A stretch of DNA of 64,000 nt from Virgibacillus aidingensis (GTDB lineage: Bacteria > Bacillota > Bacilli > Bacillales > Amphibacillaceae), in contig NZ_WIXN01000006.1 of NCBI RefSeq assembly GCF_010994035.1, positions 124,001 to 188,000 of the forward strand, given 5' to 3'. Under the pieces are notes generated by a model. It was not told the DNA's origin. It did no database searches and worked only from the letters and a program-made list of their open reading frames with translations. This document shows, in pieces, positions 61,272 through 64,000 of the stretch. Every line of letters starts with the position of its first letter. Position 1 is the first letter of the stretch. The translations under genes and the position numbers were made by a program.

Positions 61272-62750
61272 ATGCTTAAACGAACATCGATTATGATGTT
61301 TCTTATCTCATTCATTCTATTTACAGGAACTGCGGGCATAATGGGTGCCACAAATGGGCTATTGCAAAGTGACCCAAGTGAAGTGAAGATGCTCGCGCAG
61401 CCATTGGATGATATGGATCCTTTATTGGAAGAAGCAATAGAAGACCATGTCATGCCGGGTGCAGTAGTCCTGATTGCCAAGGATGGAAAAGTGGTGAAGC
61501 ACGATGCCTACGGCTATGCTGCCCGTTATACAGATAGAAATTTTACGGAAATGGATGACCCTGTGGAAATGAGTGAAGATACGATTTTTGATTTGGCATC
61601 GATTTCCAAACTGTTCACTGCCACTGCAGTAATGCAGCTGTGGGATCAGGGAGCATTCGAGCTGGATGACCCTGTGGCTGATTATATTCCGGAATTTGCA
61701 GCAAATGGAAAAGAGGAAGTCACCATCCGCCAGCTGCTCACGCATACATCTGGGTTTAGGCCTGGTACGACACAGCCTCTCCATCAAATTGACGGTGATA
61801 GAGAAGAAAGACTGGATTTTGTATTAAATGAAACATTGCAAAATCCTCCTGGCGAACATTATTTATATAGTGACGTGGATTTTATTACCCTGGGAATTCT
61901 TATTGAGAGACTAAGTGGCTTGCAGCAGGATGAATTTATAGAACAATTTATTACGGAACCATTAAATATGACAGATACGATGTATAATCCACCGGCTGAG
62001 CTGCAGCACAGGATTGCTGCCACGGAAGTAATACCTTGGCTGGATCGTGGACTTGTATGGGGAGAGGTACATGACCCATCAGCCTGGGCACTTGATGGTG
62101 TAGCAGGTCATGCCGGAGTATTTGGTACAGCAGAAGACCTCTTTGTATTTAGCCAAATGATGCTTCAAGAAGGGACATATAACTGGGCAGAAATTTTATC
62201 TGAGGAAGCGGTGGAACTGATCAGCACCAACTGGAATGAAGATATACCAGGGGCGAGGTCCTCGGGGCTTGGCTGGGAGCTGAATCAGTCCTGGTACATG
62301 GACCGTTTGGCAAAAAGCAATACTTTGGGACATACAGGATATACCGGTACTTCCATTGTAGTAAGCCCAAATAATAATACGATTGCCATGCTGCTGACAA
62401 ACCGTGTACATCCGACTGCAGAAACAGTCTCCACAAATCCGACCCGTCAGCTGGTAGCAGAAAAAACGGGAGCGGCCATCAGTGCATGGAGTGCTGCTTC
62501 GATGAAGGATTATGTAGAAGTGCTTGAAGCAAGAGATGCTTTTGCTCATGAAAGTGCTGCACATGCTTTAAAGCTTCATTTGACAGCTGTCCATCAATAT
62601 GAATTGCAACATGATGCGGAAAAGATAAACAGACATATGGAAAGCCTGCAAGCTTTACTTGAATATCAGCTGGTTCAGGAACTGATTACTGAGGCTGCTT
62701 ATGATGATTTAATGATGGATGCGGCCTACCTGATTGATTCCTGGCAATAG
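61272..62750 (+). CDS. Secreted serine hydrolase, beta-lactamase family, copy 2
   Basis: A tandem paralogue of the previous gene, 492 residues from the ATG at 61272 (GGGGAG ten bases upstream; the longer frame from 61212 has no site). All motifs are kept: SISK, YSD, HTG and the C-terminal helical domain. Two blocks are almost identical in DNA to copy 1 (about 61546-61760 with 59846-60060, and 62450-62750 with 60749-61049), while the signal peptide, the region around residues 170-320 and the spacers differ more. This mosaic suggests gene conversion after duplication. Confidence 0.88.
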   Translation: MLKRTSIMMFLISFILFTGTAGIMGATNGLLQSDPSEVKMLAQPLDDMDPLLEEAIEDHVMPGAVVLIAKDGKVVKHDAYGYAARYTDRNFTEMDDPVEMSEDTIFDLASISKLFTATAVMQLWDQGAFELDDPVADYIPEFAANGKEEVTIRQLLTHTSGFRPGTTQPLHQIDGDREERLDFVLNETLQNPPGEHYLYSDVDFITLGILIERLSGLQQDEFIEQFITEPLNMTDTMYNPPAELQHRIAATEVIPWLDRGLVWGEVHDPSAWALDGVAGHAGVFGTAEDLFVFSQMMLQEGTYNWAEILSEEAVELISTNWNEDIPGARSSGLGWELNQSWYMDRLAKSNTLGHTGYTGTSIVVSPNNNTIAMLLTNRVHPTAETVSTNPTRQLVAEKTGAAISAWSAASMKDYVEVLEARDAFAHESAAHALKLHLTAVHQYELQHDAEKINRHMESLQALLEYQLVQELITEAAYDDLMMDAAYLIDSWQ

Positions 62751-62943
62751 CATATTTATAGCAATGAAACAATAACACCTATGAATCTGCACAAGGTTGC
62801 TTTAAGGGGGTGATGGATGCTTTTTTCTGCAGCTGCATTTGAAGGGGGTGAATCTGGAAAATCTGCGAATGTCACAAATACATCCATAGAGGTTTTCTTA
62901 CTTCATGAATCTATTAAACTATAAGACAACAAAGGAGGATATT

Positions 62944-64000
62944 ATGAAAAAGCAAATGTGGCAAAAAGCGATTACAATCTTCATGATTTTATTGCTTGTT
63001 TCCACCATGAGCCCTGTTGCCGGCCAGACTCTGGCAGATCCGGCAGATGCTCCAACAACCGGTTTTGAGGACCGGGATGGAGACGATTGGACCACATATG
63101 AAGAAGAACAGGCATTCTTGGAAGAAGTGGCAGCATCTTCTGACCGTGTTGCATACACGGAAATTGGCAGAACAGTAGAGGATAGACCATTGCATTTAGT
63201 GCGAGTGGGATATCCGGAGCCGCCATCAGATGAAGAAATAGCAGAAGGAAGAAGCATGCTTATCATCGGTACGCAGCATGGGAATGAAAATGCACCAAGG
63301 GAAATGGCATTGCAGACATTGCGTAATTTGGCATTTACCGATGATCCGGAGCTGTTGGAGCAAATGAGTGAAACTACTTTCTTGTTTATACCTACAGCCA
63401 ACCCGGACGGCAGGGAAATAAATACACGCAGAAACGCGGATAACATCGATATTAACCGCCAGCATTTAAGCTTGGTTACACTGGAATCCCAGTATATTGC
63501 ATCCGTGCTGGATTACTTTGATCCGGACATTGCTGTGGATGGACATGAACGTCCAAGGGATACGGGTAATCCTGATATGGAAATGCTGTGGCCGCGCAAC
63601 CTGAATGTGGATGAAAACGTGCGGAATTTAAGTAAGGAAATGGTAGAGGATTATCTGTTCCCTGATGTGGAAGAGGCAGGGTTCAGTACTGATCTTTATG
63701 GAAGCCCTGGCGGTGCCGGCGGCGGGGAAGAAACCATTTTAAGAAACATGCTCGGTCTTCGCAATGGCATCGGGCTTTTAACGGAATCTGCCGGAAGACA
63801 AGATCCGACATACCGTGTTGAAGCACAAATTGCCACTGTAGAGGCAGTAATTGACTTCTACCGTGAGCGTTTTGATGACGTGGTGGATGCTGTTGAAAAT
63901 GCACCTGATCGCCAGGCAGCCAGAGGCGCTGACCAGTCGCAGCCATTCTTCCTGGATGGTGCTGATAACTGGGATCCGACAAATGTACTGGAAAACAAAC
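62944..64000 (+). CDS. Secreted M14-family zinc carboxypeptidase, 3' end outside window
   Basis: From an ATG at 62944 (AAAGGAGGA just upstream) 352 codons are open to the window edge. A signal peptide ends near VAGQTLA (about 20-30). The M14 zinc ligands appear as His and Glu in GTQHGNENAPREM (about 111-123), and a His in VDGHERPRD is the probable third ligand. NPDGREINTRRNADNIDINRQH carries the substrate-binding residues when read in parts, and LTESAG has the probable catalytic glutamate. Such enzymes release C-terminal residues from peptides or act on wall peptides. It extends the exoprotein block. Confidence 0.88.
   Translation, partial: MKKQMWQKAITIFMILLLVSTMSPVAGQTLADPADAPTTGFEDRDGDDWTTYEEEQAFLEEVAASSDRVAYTEIGRTVEDRPLHLVRVGYPEPPSDEEIAEGRSMLIIGTQHGNENAPREMALQTLRNLAFTDDPELLEQMSETTFLFIPTANPDGREINTRRNADNIDINRQHLSLVTLESQYIASVLDYFDPDIAVDGHERPRDTGNPDMEMLWPRNLNVDENVRNLSKEMVEDYLFPDVEEAGFSTDLYGSPGGAGGGEETILRNMLGLRNGIGLLTESAGRQDPTYRVEAQIATVEAVIDFYRERFDDVVDAVENAPDRQAARGADQSQPFFLDGADNWDPTNVLENK

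Noticed and set aside
62196-62564. Long minus-strand frames over the tandem hydrolases (also 61422-61787, 59769-60083)
   Set aside because: Antisense shadows of clear plus-strand coding regions; their repetition only reflects the gene duplication.

Overview
The window is the chromosomal origin region of a low-GC Gram-positive bacterium of the family Bacillaceae. The gene order gyrA-gyrB-remB-recF-yaaA-dnaN-dnaA / rpmH-rnpA-yidC-jag-mnmE-mnmG-rsmG-noc-soj-spo0J matches that of Bacillus and its relatives, and the spore protease gene yyaC points to an endospore former. A HD-GYP-type gene next to gyrA instead of an rRNA operon, nested GGCTGGGACA / TCCGGAAATATAC interspersed repeats and acidic secreted proteins suggest the halotolerant Oceanobacillus/Virgibacillus/Lentibacillus group. 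That genus-level guess is inference.

Layout. 1-10755 (minus strand, left replichore): a partial HD-GYP-like protein with a degenerate site, gyrA, gyrB, remB, recF, yaaA, dnaN, dnaA. 9233-11645: bipartite oriC with DnaA boxes on both sides of dnaA and an AT-rich unwinding region next to dnaN. 11746-24460 (plus): rpmH, rnpA, yidC1, jag, a small DUF4025-like gene, mnmE, mnmG, rsmG, noc, soj, spo0J, a class V aminotransferase and a DUF554 protein. Two parS sites and two copies of a composite repeat lie here. 24494-30039: yyaC (minus), a YkvI-type membrane protein, an MscS channel, yyzM, ychF and the rpsF-ssbA-rpsR operon. 30186-33722: an unrecognised 241-aa protein, then a molybdate transporter operon modABC (minus) and a short DUF1189-like membrane protein. 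34275-40926: yybS, gdpP, rplI, dnaC (replicative helicase), purA. 42317-49355: the WalRK cell-wall operon walR-walK-walH-walI-walJ-htrC. 49356-56210: accessory genes (DoxX, ABC exporter, VOC protein, MerR/GyrI regulator with a C45 acyltransferase, formate/nitrite transporter, pterin carbinolamine dehydratase). 56967-64000: an exoprotein block with a TasA/CalY-like protein, an M4 thermolysin-type protease, two tandem serine hydrolases and a partial M14 carboxypeptidase.

How it fits together. Most genes serve initiation (DnaA, DnaN, DNA gyrase, helicase), origin segregation and division-site control (Soj, Spo0J, Noc, parS), translation and tRNA modification, and cell-wall signalling (WalRK). 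Nearly all core genes are co-oriented with replication away from oriC. The right-hand end is accessory and secretion-oriented.

No wholly new protein system is evident. The least explained signals are a densely self-complementary segment between the M4 protease and the first serine hydrolase (about 59195-59461), a three-way-junction-like leader before yybS (about 34111-34240), alternative pairings before gdpP, nested repeats around the noc/soj/spo0J block, DnaA-box clusters away from oriC, and mosaic tandem hydrolases. No rRNA, tRNA, CRISPR array or intact insertion sequence was seen.
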